Assembly (NCBI GenBank): GCA_000727475.1
Contig: KL647308.1
Location: 1,953,091-2,017,090, forward strand
Reading direction: 5' to 3'
Length of the DNA stretch: 64,000 bases
From: Sarcocystis neurona
Taxonomy: Eukaryota > Apicomplexa > Conoidasida > Eucoccidiorida > Sarcocystidae
Under the pieces are notes generated by a model. That model saw only the letters and a program-made list of their open reading frames with translations. It was not told the origin of the DNA and searched no databases. The translations under genes and the position numbers were made by a program. Positions 45,701 through 55,943 of this stretch are shown here, in pieces (the first letter of the stretch is position 1; the number at the start of each line of letters is the position of its first letter).

Positions 45701-48700
45701 AGGAACAGGAGAGACACCAGCAGCAGCGGCATTCACAGCAGTGGTCACACCATCACAGAGAGCAGCAGCAGGAGAGGCCGCAGTAACGGCAGCAGGAGAG
45801 GATGCAGTGACAGCAGTAGGGGAGACTGCAGTCGCAGCAGCAGAAGCAGCAGCAGTAGATTCTTCGGATCCCTGGGGGACTTGGGAACCTTTGCTGATTC
45901 ACGAAGGTGTGGAAATGCATGCGTACAACAACGGCGCAGCATTACGTGTGCGTGCTGCTCCATCCATCAGCAGCTTTTCCGCACAGCTGTTGCAGCCGCT
46001 GCCGCTGCTGCTGCTCGCTGTAGCACCGCAGCTGTGTCCCTGGCTGCCCGACTGGCTCCGCTCCTGTGCGCCGCCTCCTTACGCAGGTCCCGCAGCAGCA
46101 GCAGGTAAAGAAGAAGCAGCGGCAGCAGAGACAGCGGCAGAGACAGCAGCAACAAAAACGACAGCATTTCAAGCAGCAGCAGCCGCAAGAAATGGAGGAT
46201 GTACGGCAGAGGGCGCAGCAGCAGACGTGTCAGGTTGGGCAGTCGCAGAAGCTGTTGCTGCTGCTGCGTACGAAGAAGGAGTTTTCTGCGCCTCCTCTCG
46301 GCAACTCTCTACACTGGCGTCAGAGACAGAGCCTGATGCAGCAGCTGCAGCGTCGTTAAGCTATCTTGCTGTTGCTGACAAAGTACCAGCAGCCTTGCCC
46401 TCTCCCTTCTCTGCTGCTGCTGCCGAGGTAAGATCATCTGCTGCTGCTACGGAAGTTAAAGGAAGTGCAGCAGCGACGGCTGCCGATTGTTCTGCTGCGG
46501 GCAAAGGCGCACTGGCTGCTGCTGGAGGGGAGGTTTTTCTGGCGAGTATTGCTGCTGCTGTGGTAGCAACTGACAAAGCAGCAGCAGAGCAGCAGGGGGA
46601 GGAGGACGCGTCGGACGGGGACAGCAGCGGGGAAGAGAGCCCCTGTAGCGGCGCAACCGACGACGACGAGGAAGACGGAGCAGCGGGAGCAGCTGCTGCA
46701 GGAGGAGAAATGGCAGCAGCAGTTCGTCGGCGTCAGCAGCGCCTGAAACTGCACTTCCTGCGACAGCAGCAACAGCTGGCAGCTGCAGCGCGGCAAGAAG
46801 AACGGCAGCAGCAACACGCGCCATCTGTTCCTATCGCTCCACAGCAGCTCCTCACCTCTTCCTCTTCCTCCCTGTCTGAAGCAGCAGCGGCCGCTGAGGG
46901 GAGAACAGCATGGCCAGCGACTGCAGCAGCACGAATTGTCGCAGCAGCAGCAAAAAGAAGTGACGCAGCAGCAGCAGGAGTTGTCGCAGCAGCAACAGCA
47001 GCGGCAGGAGGGGGAGTTGAAGAAGCGCCGGCAGCACGCGTAGCAGCGGGTCCTGAAGAAGCAGCGGCAGCAGACGGAAGAGCAGGAAACGAACGCTTGA
47101 GTAGCGCAGCGCGTCCTGTTTGGTTCTCTGCCGCTACAGAAGAAGAAGAAACAATGCGAGACGCTGGAGTAGATGCAGCAGCGCCGACTGATACAGTTGC
47201 AGATGCTGCTGTTGCTGCTGACGCACCAGCAACTGCTGCCGGATGTGCTACCGCTGCTTCCCGTGGACCAGACGAGACACACAGCAGCCAGAGCAGCAGC
47301 AAGACGTCATGCTGCAACGCAGAAGAGCCGAGGGTATTGCAAGCAGCCCCACAGACTACTGATCCAGCGGCAGCAGCAAGTAGTTTGCCAGGCATTCGGC
47401 AACACCGTTCTGCTGCTGCTGCTGCATCCCCTCGGCTGCTGGGAAGAGTTGGTGAGGGGGTCTACGGAGGAAGAACAAGAAGCGCACCTTCTCTATCAAG
47501 CACGAAGAAGCAGTCTCTACAAGTTTGCACCTTTTCCCCTCCTGCTACAGGCACGTCTCAGGTAGAGCCTGCTGCTCCTGCCAATCCTGTTGCTGCGGTC
47601 CCTTCTGCTGCTGCTGCTGACACGCGGCCCGCTGCCGGTGCTACTTCTATTGCTGCGCCTGAACTTCCGGCTGCGCCGGATACTCCTGCAACTGCTGCTG
47701 TCGAGTGTCTTGCTGGTGCTGGTGCTGTTGCTTTCTCTACCACTGCCGCTGCCACTGCCGCTGCCGTTTCTGCGGCTGCTCTTGGTGGCGGGTCCTTAGC
47801 TGCTGCAGGTGACGCCGCGAATGAAACTGCGGCCGCCGCGTCTCTGGTGATAGACCTGCTACTGTGTAGACCGCAGCGCCGCCCTTCTGCGTGGGGCAGC
47901 GCGAGCAGCAGCAGCAGCCGCAGCAGCAAGCAGATGAAAAAGATTACGTGGGGTGTATCGAGCCCGGCTTCTGCCGGTGAGCAGAAGAAGCAGGTAGTTG
48001 CTGGTGCTCGGCTTTCTGCTGGTGCTGGCGCGCACCGTCGCTTCTTCTCTGCGCATTCTCTGGCGCGGAGACGCAGCAGCAGCAGCAACAGCAGAAGCAC
48101 GCCTCGCAGCGGCCGAGTCGCCAGACAGCAGCAGCAAGATGGAGGGCAGCCTGCGCAGCAGCGGCAGCGGTGGGGTGAGCGTCAGGGGCCAGCGACACTT
48201 CAGCAGCAGCACGGGGGAAGGAAGGAGAAGCAGGACGAAGAGAAGCAGCATGCGCATCTACCACAGGAGCAATGGAAGCAGCAGCAGCAGCAGGGGAGGC
48301 AACAGCAGCAGACGTCTGCGTGGAGGCGTGGGGTTGGAAATGGCGAGTGTGAAGGCCGCGTGGGTTCATCAGAAACAGCAAGGACAGCAGCAGCAACAGC
48401 AGCAGCAAGAGCAGCAACAGCAGCAGCAGCAACAGTGACAAGGTTAACAGCAGAAGCAACATCAGCAGCGAAGTTGGCTGAGTCGGTTGAATATACGGAC
48501 TACTTCTGTCCGCCAGCGAGAAATACGCCAATTTTCCCCCACTTCTTTTCTTCTCCACTGCTGCAGGCGGCACTGCAGCGGGACAACCACAGATTGTCTC
48601 AGCAGCAACAACAGCTTCGAAAGATACATACCACATATGCAGCAATAGCAGCGGCAGCAGCAGCTGCTGCTGCGCTGGGTGCACCTCCTGCTCTTGCTGG

Positions 48701-50630
48701 GGCAGCCCTGGATGCGGCAGCAGAACTGCGTCGTCAAGCGACAGACAGTGGCAGTCGCGGCTGCACCAGCCGGAAGCCCAAGCCACTGGTACTTTTTAGC
48801 AGCAGCCGCAACCGAAGAATGGCTAGCACCCCACGTGCTTCTCTCTGGGAATCACTGAGCAACAGCAGCAGAAGGGGAAACGCAGGAGCAGCGACAGGAG
48901 CAGAGCAGCCGCGCGGCGTCCCTGGGGGAAAGGCGTCTGCCGCTGCATGCAAAACGGTCCCGCAGCAGCAGCAGCAACAGAGTTCAGAACACGAAGGGCA
49001 GCCGCCAGAGCAGCAGCGACAGCAGCAACTCAACCCACGGGAACGTACGCCACTGCAGCAGGAGCCACCACTGCGCGAGACAGAGAAGCAGCGGCAGGAA
49101 CGTGACGAGCAGCAGCAGTTGGAAAACGACAAGGAGAAGCAGCAACCGCAGGAACACCAGCAGCTGGACTCTGCGCAAGCGTTTGCCGAGAGCGACCGAC
49201 AGCAGGGAACCTGGCAGCAGCAACAGGAGAAGCAGCGCGGAAAGACAGAACAGCAGCGGGGACTTGGGGAACAGGGGATGCGTGAGGAGTTGTCACTTGG
49301 GCAGCAGAGAACAGCCGGAAGGCAGCAGCAGCAGCATCAAAGAACAGCAAAGCTAGGTGAGAACAAAATACGGGGAGACCGGCAGAACAGCAGGACGCTG
49401 CTGCGAACAGGGGGGCACTCGTTGATAAGACGCAGTGTCAACAGCAGCGCGGCATTTCCTCTTCGTAGCAGCAGCAGCATACGCGGGATTGGTAGCAGCT
49501 CTGCATTTTTGGCAGCAATAGCAGCAGCTGCAACTGAGGGGAGCAGCAGCAGCAAGCCGTGGCTGCTGGCAGCAGAAAATTTCACACCCCACACTGTGGG
49601 GTCGAAAGGAATGGGTGTTGCGATGCTGCAGCAGACACGTCTTTGCTGCGTTTTAGCAGCAACAGCAGCAGTCCCCTTTGACGCTCTAGAGAGAGTCCTG
49701 GCGCATCCCCGCAATGCTGCTGCGCGGGTGCTGCTGCAGCTGGCCGTGCATGCGCTTGACATGGTGACAGTGGTGCAGCAGCTGCGATTGACCGAATTCC
49801 CTGCTGCTGCAGCTGCTGCAGCCCGCGCCGCTACCGCCGTCCAGCTCTTCTTCAAATTGCGCGGTCAGTCCGACTCGAGTGGCCCGCAGCAGCACCAGGA
49901 GCAGCGGCAGGCACAAGAGCAGCTGCCGGCTCACGAAGAAGCGGACGAGGAGGAGGAGCAGGAGCAGCAGCAGCAGCAGCAGACGGGCGACGGGCGGCAG
50001 GCGCCGCAGAAGAAAGACGCGGGGCAGGCGTTTCCTGAGCGGACTTCTGCAAACGAGGAAGACGCAGCAGCAGCAGCGGCAGCTGCGGCCTTAGGAGTGG
50101 CAGCAGCAGCTGCTGCTGCCGGCGGTGAGTCAGCAGTGCTGCAGCGAGTTCTGCAAGTGGAGCAGCTCCTGGAAGAAGTGAGGAAACTTGTCAGAGGACT
50201 ACACTTGCCTGCCGAGGCTCTTCGCGACGTCCAGCGCTTCTGCAGTGCGAGTAACCACAGCAGCAGGAACAGCAGCAGCAGCAGTAGTACTGGAGAGGTG
50301 CTGGCCTGGAGCAGGTGCACCTTCGGTTCCGACAGGGCTGTGCAGCAGCAGCAGGGCCTACACCAGCGGCAGCAGCAGCAGCAAGAGACGCAGCAGCAGA
50401 AAGAGCACGAGGAGGAACAGGAGCTGCAGCAGGCCAGAGCGGAAGCGCAGCAGCTGCTGCAGCAGGCGGCGCGGCGTCGGAGACGTCAAGCCGAACGCGA
50501 GCGACTGCTGCGATTGCTCCTGGGACAAAATGAACCTTCCCTATGGACTGCTGTGAAGGAAGTGTGGTGCAGCGTCTTCACTCCTGCTGTTGTGCTCGCG
50601 ATACAACGCGCAAAGTGTCGATTTTCCCAG
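42750..50630 (+). CDS. giant exon (about 2,600 codons) of an unidentified low-complexity protein
   Basis: One plus frame is open throughout, with ordinary segments at regular intervals. They include VLQRLLLALQQLPVLAAAPP, LLVFLPRFSFAKYLPPTPFP, ASQRCFVFLCTDPVVFLRLL near 44115, GTWEPLLIHEGVEMHAYNNG near 45880, CPWLPDWLRSC, SVEYTDYFCPPARNTPIFPH near 48490, FDALERVLAHPRNAAARVLL near 49680, LQRVLQVEQLLEEVRKLVRG near 50145 and SLWTAVKEVWCSVFTPAVVL near 50540. Between them lie Ala runs, Q/E/R coiled coils and acidic patches. It ends TTTTCCCAG|GTCAGT. The frame extends 5' of 42750 (open from 42519), so the acceptor is a choice. No catalytic motif was recognised. The segment near 45880 faintly resembles the first strands of a START domain. 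Confidence 0.65.
44936..45095. repeat. CAGCACGAGCAG minisatellite in the giant exon
   Basis: It is built of CAGCACGAGCAG, CAGCACGTGCAG and CAGCACCAGCCC 12-mers, with a longer about 51-bp higher-order repeat seen twice. In the frame used for the giant exon it reads as Ser-Thr-Ser-Pro/Cys-Ser repeats. Confidence 0.75.
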
Positions 50631-50670
50631 GTCAGTCCCGTGGCCGCTGCTGCTTCTTCCGCACTGCTCT

Positions 50671-51095
50671 CAGATGTACGTGTGCCGCGCGCACAATGCT
50701 GGTTCATTTGCGGTGCTCTCGGGTGTACGTACACTGCACAGCGCTACTGCTTCTTCGACGACTTTGCCAGGTGTACGTACACCGCCCGCGGCTGCTGCTG
50801 TTGTTACCTTGACGGTGCTCTCGTGTGGGCGTATACTGCACAAGGTTGCTGCCTCTTCGGCTACCCTGCCTGGTGTACGTACATCACGGCGCTGCTGCTT
50901 CTTCGAGAACCCTGCCGGGTGTACGTACACCGCAATGCACTCTGCTGGTGTCTCCTTTTCGGTGCCGTCGGCTGTTTGCACACACACCCCACAATGCTGC
51001 TGCTGCGTTTTCGACAACGCTGCCGGGTGTACGTACACCGCACGTTGCTGCACGTGCTGCTTCTTTTGTGTCATCGGGTGTGTGTGTACGGTGTG
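50671..51095. repeat. ~50-bp tandem array with palindromic GTGTACGTACAC core
   Basis: Perfect or one-mismatch copies of GTGTACGTACAC lie at 50723, 50771, 50873, 50919 and 51027. Diverged copies lie near 50674, 50824, 50970 and 51079. Spacing is 46-57 bp. The linkers share CTGCTGCTTCTTC and ACCCTGCCGG words. Two more cores lie outside the array at 51368 and 51401. Spacing is not a strict multiple of three. All frames are nevertheless open; the minus strand reads VRTPGKVVEEAVALCS-like units. Confidence 0.85.
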
Positions 51096-51203
51096 CGATC
51101 GCTGCTTTTTATTTAATGCTGAAAAAATGCCACCTTCATTGCTGCTGCACGTCGTACTCCAGCAGGAAGGACGAACCAGGCTGCATGCTGTGCTTGAAGG
51201 TAC

Positions 51204-51960
51204 CTAAGTCGTTTTGTTGCTGCTGCTGCTGTGGTGGGTTTGTACATTCATTATTAAGTCAAACGGCTGCTGTGCGGCTTCTTCAAGACGCCGGTGCACG
51301 TCCGTCGTAACCTGCTGCCGCTGGGAATGTCTACGCCAGCGTTCTGCTTCCACCGCCAGACGTTCGAGTGTACGTGCACCGTGTTTCGCTGAGCAACCCA
51401 GTGTACGTACACTCGATTCCGCTGCTGTGGGAGGAATGGGTGCCTCTTCAGCTGTATTTGCGAAGCTGGAGTGTGCCACACGGCCCTCTCTCTCTTTGCT
51501 GCTCGCTACAGCTCTAACAGTCATACAGCTGCTGCCGCTACTCGCCAGGCTACTGCTGCCGGTGCTCAAGATGCTGCTCGCGAACTGCTGCTGAATCTGC
51601 TGCAGCTGGTGACGCCGATGTTGGGGCTGCTGCTGCTTGCGGTGCTGCTGCAGCTGCGGGTCGGTTGCACAGGTGACGTCACTGCTGTAGGACTCTGCTG
51701 CGCCGCTGGCGCTGCCGCTGCTGCTTGTGCTGCTGCTGCTACTCCTGGGCCGCTGGTGCTGCTTTCTCTCTCTTGCGGCTGCTGATACCGCTGCTGCTGC
51801 GGAGAGAGCGAGCCGCTGCCTCTGCTGCTGCACGAGTGTTGCCACACCTGTTTCTGCGGCTGCTCTGTTGCTGCTGCTGCTTCTGCTCCTCCTCTGGTTC
51901 TGTGGAAGCTGCTGATTTCTGCCATGGCACCCGGCCCACAGACATCCGCGTGCAGGCAGA
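51204..51960 (-). CDS. candidate antisense 3' exon nested between giant-gene exons
   Basis: A minus frame ending in TAG at 51204-51206 reads, in order, Gln/Arg-rich sequence, SILSTGSSSLASSGSSCMTV, SSFANTAEEAPIPPTAAESS, SAKHGARTLERLAVEAERWR and RQQVTTDVHRRLEEAAQQPF, then DLIMNVQTHH before the stop. The last 90 residues are non-repetitive and helical, better than any plus-strand frame in this interval. Upstream it merges into TA microsatellite at about 51980. If real, a minus-strand gene lies inside what splice phase suggests is an intron of the plus-strand gene. The alternative is that the plus strand holds two genes with this one between them. Confidence 0.42.
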
Positions 51961-52274
51961 AATGAAAGAGAAACACATAAACTCTGCCCGAGTACATATA
52001 TACACGTATGCGTGTCTTTCTGTCTCTCTCTTTCTTGCTCTCCCTCTGCGAGTACACGGGTGCAGGAGCAAAGTGCGTAGTCCAGCATCATAGGTATATA
52101 CATGTATATATATATATATGTATGCATGCCTTTGATGCTTGTGCGTATATATATATATATATCTGCGTGTGCCCCCATGCTTGTGTATATTTATATGCAT
52201 ATGTGTACATGTATATATGTATATATATATATATGTATTTGCTTGTCTCTTGGTGCTGGTGCCGGTTGCTGCAG
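51961..52274. other. TA microsatellite ending in a splice acceptor
   Basis: ATATATGTAT repeats cover 52090-52240, followed by GCCGGTTGCTGCAG (AG at 52273-52274), a usable plus-strand acceptor. Confidence 0.5.
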
Positions 52275-53477
52275 GTGCGCGTTGCTGTGCTAATACAGCT
52301 GCTTGAAGAAGATTGCGAGGCTTCTTTCGTCTGCCGCACCGACGTTCAGCAGCAGCAGCAGATCCTCCAGCAGCAGGAGCAGCTGCAGCAGGAAGATCTG
52401 CACCAGGAACAGCCGAAGGGGTCGCAGCAGCTCCTTGCCGGACACCGACACCGAAGAGAGAGCGACGTTGGGGCAGCAGGAGATGCAGCAGCAGGAGCGG
52501 AAGCGAATATGAATACAGCAAAGGCGATTGTGGAAGCGGCAGCAGCGGCAGTGGGAGGAGCAGGAGGAAGAGCAGCAGCAGCAGCAGTAGGCGAAGCGGC
52601 AGCAACAACAACGACCTTCAAGGAGCGGGAGTGCGCGCGTCACCGGCGCAGCAGGAGCTGCGTTGCTTTTCGTATGGTTGCGTCGACGAGCAGTACAAGT
52701 GGAATCATCAGGGGCAGCAACAGGAGCAGCAGCAGCACGAGTGCGAACAGCAGCAACGGCGGCAGGAGGGACGGAGCCGTGGTAGGGAGTGAGGGTGGCA
52801 GCAGCAGCAGCAGCACATCGGAGAGGAGCAGCAGCAGCAGCGGCGGCGGACCTTGGCGCACGTCAACGAAGAAACACCAGCAGCGGTACTGGGAGAGAGA
52901 GGGGGAAGTGGCCTGGGAGCAGCAGGTGCAGAGGAGGGAGAGTGACGCAGCAGCTGCACCTGCAGCAGGTCGGAACGACAGCAGGCCAAGCAGGGACGAA
53001 GAACGGCAGCAGCAGCAGAATTGCGTCCGGTGTAGCATCACATATCCCAAGGCAGTGCAGGGAGAGTTAAGGCTGGGACTTGCGTTCAACAGAAGAGAGT
53101 ATGCTGCAGCTGTCGCTTCTGCTGGGAGTAGTAGGGGCGCGCCGCTGCGCTTCTCGGTTTGCTATGAGGTGCCGCCTGCAGCGGAGCCGTGGGAGGAGCC
53201 GCACGCAGCAGCAGCAGGAAGAAACACGCTTACGGCGGCAGCAGGGGAGGGCGGCATGGCAGCGCGAGCCCGGGAAGCAGCACCAACAGGGGAACGTGAT
53301 GCAGCTGGACATACAGCAGCAGCAGCAGCACACCCTGCACCATCAAACGCTGCAGCAGCGGCAGAAGACAAGGGACGAGAAACAGCAGCAGCAACGGTGG
53401 GGCACGCCGCAGCAGTAGCGGGAGAGACAACAGCAGCAGCGGGAGAGAGAAGCAAGGCAGGAGAGTACGCAGCCAAG
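52275..53477 (+). CDS. continuation of the giant gene
   Basis: It starts VRVAVLIQLLEEDCEASFVC RTDV in phase 0, which matches the phase-0 donor at 50630, so a splice across 50631-52274 would keep the frame. It then has a Gln run, an Ala/Glu part, Ser/Arg repeats, EREGEVAWEQQVQRRESDAA, YPKAVQGELRLGLAFNRREY near 53050 and APLRFSVCYEVPPAAEPWEE. An Ala-rich tract then runs to AAK|GTAACA at 53477. The ordinary segments support coding. No domain was recognised. Confidence 0.5.
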
Positions 53478-53658
53478 GTAACAGCAGCAGACGATCTACC
53501 AGCCCAGGAAGCAACACGGGCGGCGGAAGCTGCAGCAGCATGTGGCACCGGAGAATCACAAGCAGCCCAAGCCACCACCTCTTCAGCAGCAGCAAAAACC
53601 GCGTCAGCAGCAGCCACTGCTCCGTCTACAGCATCTCCAAACAGAGCAGAGCACGTAG

Positions 53659-54072
53659 AACCAGGAGAAGCTGCAGCAACAGAAGGGGCACCGGCAGGAG
53701 AAGCTGCCGCTGGACGAAACGGAGTCGCAGAAGGTCGAGTATTTGCAAGTCTGCAAGCTTCGGGCAGTAGTAGCAGCAGCAAGCTCGGCGGTCACCGCAG
53801 GAGATGTACGACACCTGGTGGCTCAGCTGCCATTCGGGGAAGAACCAGCAGCTGCACGCCATGGCAGAGCCAATCTCTGTCTTCTGCTGCCCGTGCTGCT
53901 GCGTTTTCCTGCTGTTGCTGCTGCTGTGTTGCTGAAAACCTTGCACCGGCCGCCGCACCACGAGCTGCAGTCTCAGCAACAGCGGCAGCAGGAGGAGCAG
54001 GCGCAGGAGGCGGAGCGCGAGCGGAAGCGGCAGCAGCAGGAGGAAAAAGCGCAGAAGCGACAACAGCAGGAC
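53659..54072 (+). CDS. frame-shifted exon of the giant gene
   Basis: After ACGTAG (AG at 53657-53658), frame 1 reads NQEKLQQQKGHRQEKLPLDE, ESQKVEYLQVCKLRAVVAAA, TAGDVRHLVAQLPFGEEPAA and RANLCLLLPVLLRFPAVAAA. A Q/E/R/K coiled coil follows, to a TAG at 54073. Its start is in phase with the GTAACA donor at 53478 (181-bp intron). This frame is clearly better here than the frame that is open from 52 kb to 56 kb, showing that the long frame is not all coding. Beyond the TAG the same frame continues (WGKEQQTPGYLLGAAVAAVS), so the 3' boundary is uncertain. Confidence 0.5.
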
Positions 54073-54139
54073 TAGCAGCAGCAGTGGGGAAAGGAGCAGC
54101 AGACACCGGGATATCTGCTTGGTGCAGCTGTTGCTGCAG

Positions 54140-55090
54140 TGTCCCCTGTTGCTGCAGCAGAAGCAGCAGCGGCACCAAGTTCGCTCCTCCTCAAGTGCAA
54201 GCATTTCCTTCTGTAAGCACTGCGCTGCACTTTTCTGCCGGCTGCAGCAGCTCCCTGCTGCTTTCCGCAGATATGAATCTTGAAGGACTGGAGCCTCTGA
54301 TGGCTGTCGACGGACTGGCCGTCATCTGCATGCAGTACAACGGGAAGCAACTACAGCAGCAGCAACTCCTGGAGGAACAGCAGCAGCAGCTTTTGCAAGG
54401 ACAGCAGCAACTACAGCAGCAGCATCTGCAGCAGCAGCACCAGGATCGAAAGAGTCCTGGTTCGGCGTGGGGGACGTGGGAGCAGCGCAGAAGCTGGCTG
54501 CAGCCTCTGCAGCAGCAGCCACACGAGAGGCTCGCGCAGCGGCAAGCGCAGGAGGAGCGTGGGCAGCTCCAGGAGCGGCCCAGAGCGGCTCACAGTCAGG
54601 AGGAAGGTAGCGGCGCTCCGAGCGATGCAGCAGACGAGCAGCAAGAACAGCAGCAGCAGCCGCCATCCTGGGTGAGAAATGCAGACGCAGCAGCAGCAGC
54701 AGAAGAGAACGTAGCTGCTTCAGTGCTGCCGCCACTGCGCAGGACAAAGGGATCTTTGGCTGCGAAGCCGCTGGGCACTGCAGCAGTCGCAGGCGCAGGG
54801 GGAGCAGCGTCGCCTGCTGGTGCAGCACCAGCAGGAGGGGTAGTGGAGAAAGCGACAACGATGAAGGCACTAGCAGCAGCAGAAACAGCAGCAGGAGGAA
54901 CGCGTGGCGGTGGCTTTGCGACACTGCTGCTTCGTAGAAAGCGACTGTACTACACACGGGAGAAGTGGTGTATGGAGGAAGAGTATCGGCAGCACCACTT
55001 GCTGCAGGCTGCTGTTGCTGCTGTGGAAGCAGAGCAGGCACTTGGTTCTCCTCAGCTCGTACATGGCGTGTGGCTGCAACGAAGGGGAGC
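54140..55090 (+). CDS. giant gene, later coding segment
   Basis: Frame 0 reads TKFAPPQVQAFPSVSTALHF, SADMNLEGLEPLMAVDGLAV, ICMQYNGKQL, a Gln run, SAWGTWEQRRSWLQPLQQQP, a Q/E/R part, NADAAAAAEENVAASVLPPL, GGGFATLLLRRKRLYYTREK, CMEEEYRQHHLLQAAVAAVE and SPQLVHGVWLQRRG. The segments are mixed and mostly non-repetitive. Internal acceptors such as CTTTCCGCAG (54270) exist, so small introns cannot be excluded. There is no recognisable family. Confidence 0.48.
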
Positions 55091-55143
55091 GCTGCATACA
55101 CAGACGTCTCGCTGCTGCAGCAGAAGGATCTTGAACAACACAT

Positions 55144-55637
55144 GCAGGAGCAGCAGCAGTAGATGCGCTGGGGCCACTTCCTGTTGTCGCTGCAGCAGCA
55201 GCAGCCGCCATTCCCACCACAACTGCAGCAGCCGCAGCCATAACAAGGACAGCTGCAGCAGCAGCACCTGTGTGGCCAGCAGCAGATGCCTGCGCAGCAG
55301 CGGCAGATGGGTCGCCAGCAGCAACAGCACTTACAGCAGCACCAGCGTTGGCGGCTGCAGCACGTGCAGCAGCAACAGCAGCAACTGCAGATGCTCTCGC
55401 TGTTCGCTGCACGGCTTCAGCAGCCGATGTGCTAGCACTGGGGGCTGCTGCTGCCGCCGTCGCTGCTGCTGCCGCACGACCCAGACCAGCTCCACGTGCT
55501 GCTGCAGCCGAGGCAGCAGCAGCAGCAACAGCAACCACAGCAGTCGATGCTTCAGCGCATGTGGTAAAACCAGCAGTAGCAGAGGCAACACAGGAAACCA
55601 GTGCCGGATCAGCCGCCCTGGCGTCCGCTGTTTTATA
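55144..55637 (+). CDS. Ala-rich segment
   Basis: After ACATGCAG, frame 1 reads AVDALGPLPVVAAAAAAIPT, an Ala/Thr run, ADALAVRCTASAADVLALGA, more Ala, and VDASAHVVKPAVAEATQETS to a TAA at 55636. A Gln-rich reading in frame 2 over the same bases is broken by several stops, which favours the Ala frame. It is probably an exon of the giant gene's C-terminal part. Confidence 0.38.
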
Positions 55638-55729
55638 AGCAGCAGCAAGCGGCAGTGCTGCTGCAGGTGCCTCAGCACTGACCGACTGCGCAGCAGGAGG
55701 CCTTGCGTGCACCCACACAGCAGCTGGAA

Positions 55730-55943
55730 GTGCGAAGTGCCGGCAGCAGCAGCAGCAGAAAAAAAAATTGCAGCAGCAGCAGCAGGAACAGCAGTAGCAG
55801 GGACAGCAGCAGCCGACATACTAGATTTGTTGTCATCAGGAGAAGAAGAGACTCTGGTGCTGCTCAGTTCGAGGTGTGTGCCAGCTCTGCAGACGTCGTC
55901 TGGGTTGCTGCAGCAGCTGCCGGTGCAACGGGCAACGCGTTGA
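55730..55943 (+). CDS. probable terminal exon of the giant gene
   Basis: Frame 0 reads VPAAAAAEKKIAAAAAGTAV, then DILDLLSSGEEETLVLLSSR and CVPALQTSSGLLQQLPVQRA to TGA at 55941-55943. The acidic, Leu-rich end is good coding-type sequence. Frame 2 runs a little further (to 55999) with FEVCASSADVVWVAAAA and is the main alternative. Downstream the coding signal on this strand stops and the opposite strand takes over. Confidence 0.45.

Noticed and set aside
50671..51095. CRISPR-like interpretation of the regular palindromic array
   Set aside because: Units drift in sequence and length, the spacers are themselves repeats of one another, and the genome is eukaryotic.
54213..54270. A 35- or 58-bp intron with GTAAGC donor
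   Set aside because: The 35-bp version is too short and the 58-bp version breaks the frame. Frame 0 reads through the region with good composition.
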